Positions 24,426 to 24,672 of a DNA stretch of 24,672 nt are shown in pieces. The stretch's first letter is position 1. The number at the start of each line of letters is the position of its first letter. The stretch comes from Bacteroidales bacterium. GTDB lineage: Bacteria; Bacteroidota; Bacteroidia; Bacteroidales; WCHB1-69. A program made the position numbers and the translations under genes. The notes below the pieces were generated by a model. It had not been told where the DNA came from and searched no databases. It worked only from the letters and a program-made list of their open reading frames with translations. Location: contig JALNYF010000034.1 of NCBI GenBank assembly GCA_023229985.1, positions 1 through 24,672 of the forward strand, read 5' to 3'.

Positions 24426-24672
24426 TTAATAATCTGTTTTTGATTCGCTCAATTTCCATGCTTCAAAGACGGGAATGGCACTATTTTTATCGTGTTGCGA
24501 GGCGGGAATTTTTCGCAAATTGGGAGATAATTCGATTTCTTTGTAAATGAAAGAGTCGTCAAACCCGGCATCAGCGGCATCATTTTTATCGGCGGCATAA
24601 TAGATTCTGTCGGGGCGCGCCCAGTAGATGGCACCCAAGCACATGGGGCAGGGTTCGCAGCTGGTATAGATT
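24426..24672 (-). CDS. guaD: Guanine deaminase, C-terminal part (5' end off the window)
   Basis: Guanine deaminase converts guanine to xanthine for purine salvage or breakdown. Only the C-terminal 81 or so residues are present, running in frame to the right edge. TSCEPCPMCLGAIYWARP carries the two zinc-ligand Cys of the PCxxC motif of the cytidine deaminase fold. DAADAGFDDSFIYKEIEL and the late PVFEAWK are characteristic of the B. subtilis GuaD group rather than of TadA tRNA deaminases. The first zinc ligand (HAE) is off the window. The gene ends 144 bp before the acyl-CoA ligase start, in the same direction; no terminator was recognised between them. Confidence 0.88.
   Translation of the reverse strand, partial: IYTSCEPCPMCLGAIYWARPDRIYYAADKNDAADAGFDDSFIYKEIELSPNLRKIPASQHDKNSAIPVFEAWKLSESKTDY

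Noticed and set aside
24426..24672. Partial deaminase as TadA (tRNA adenosine deaminase)
   Set aside because: The IYWARP and AGFDDSFIYKEI blocks match guanine deaminase of the B. subtilis type, not TadA.
1..24672. tRNA, rRNA, CRISPR, insertion sequence or prophage content
   Set aside because: No cloverleaf-like segments, regular repeat-spacer arrays, transposase or phage genes were found; the coding density leaves only short intergenic gaps.

Overview
The window looks like chromosomal DNA of a Bacteroidota bacterium, most likely of the Bacteroidales type. It is AT-rich by eye and has few purine-rich Shine-Dalgarno sites. Its primary sigma factor is short and starts MRQLNITKQ, as in Bacteroides. 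Two secreted proteases carry type IX secretion (T9SS) C-terminal sorting domains. Eight gene or operon starts are preceded by the Bacteroidetes -7 promoter element TAnnTTTG, seven of them followed directly by C. No tRNA, rRNA, CRISPR array, insertion sequence or phage gene was seen.

Layout. (1) 1-2211, minus strand: rsfS and the 5' 605 codons of ftsH (C-terminus off the left edge), a ribosome-silencing factor and a membrane AAA+ protease. (2) 2379-6943, plus strand: two tandem lysyl-endopeptidase-like (Achromobacter protease I type) T9SS serine proteases, then a WbqC-family protein only 6 nt downstream. (3) 6940-10430, minus strand: ftsQ-ftsA-ftsZ, the division end of the dcw cluster, without murC/murG in front. 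(4) 10827-15705, plus strand: a fused NfnA-NfnB (SudAB-like) flavin/iron-sulfur oxidoreductase, a lipoprotein with a PQQ-like beta-propeller, and a secreted serine esterase with a C-terminal LysM domain; the last two overlap by ATGA. (5) 15884-16747: the primary sigma factor gene rpoD with a strong hairpin terminator. (6) 16954-19106: a GatD-like protein with the archaeal two-domain layout, and 5 nt later a soluble histidine kinase. (7) 19197-22484: an RprX/RprY-like two-component system and, 14 nt on, a lone Dpp/Opp-type ABC permease. (8) 22497-24281, minus: a long-chain acyl-CoA synthetase. (9) 24426 to the right edge, minus: the C-terminal part of a guanine deaminase.

Most of the window is housekeeping (division, transcription, proteostasis, redox, lipid activation), with an extracytoplasmic layer of T9SS proteases, a propeller lipoprotein and a LysM esterase. 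The items most worth a second look are the archaeal-type GatD without GatE beside it and its tight coupling to a sensor-less kinase, the paired T9SS Lys-C-like proteases, the detached ftsQAZ cluster, the orphan permease behind the two-component system, and the single TAnnTTTG(C) promoter core in each upstream region. No clear, wholly new multi-gene system is evident.
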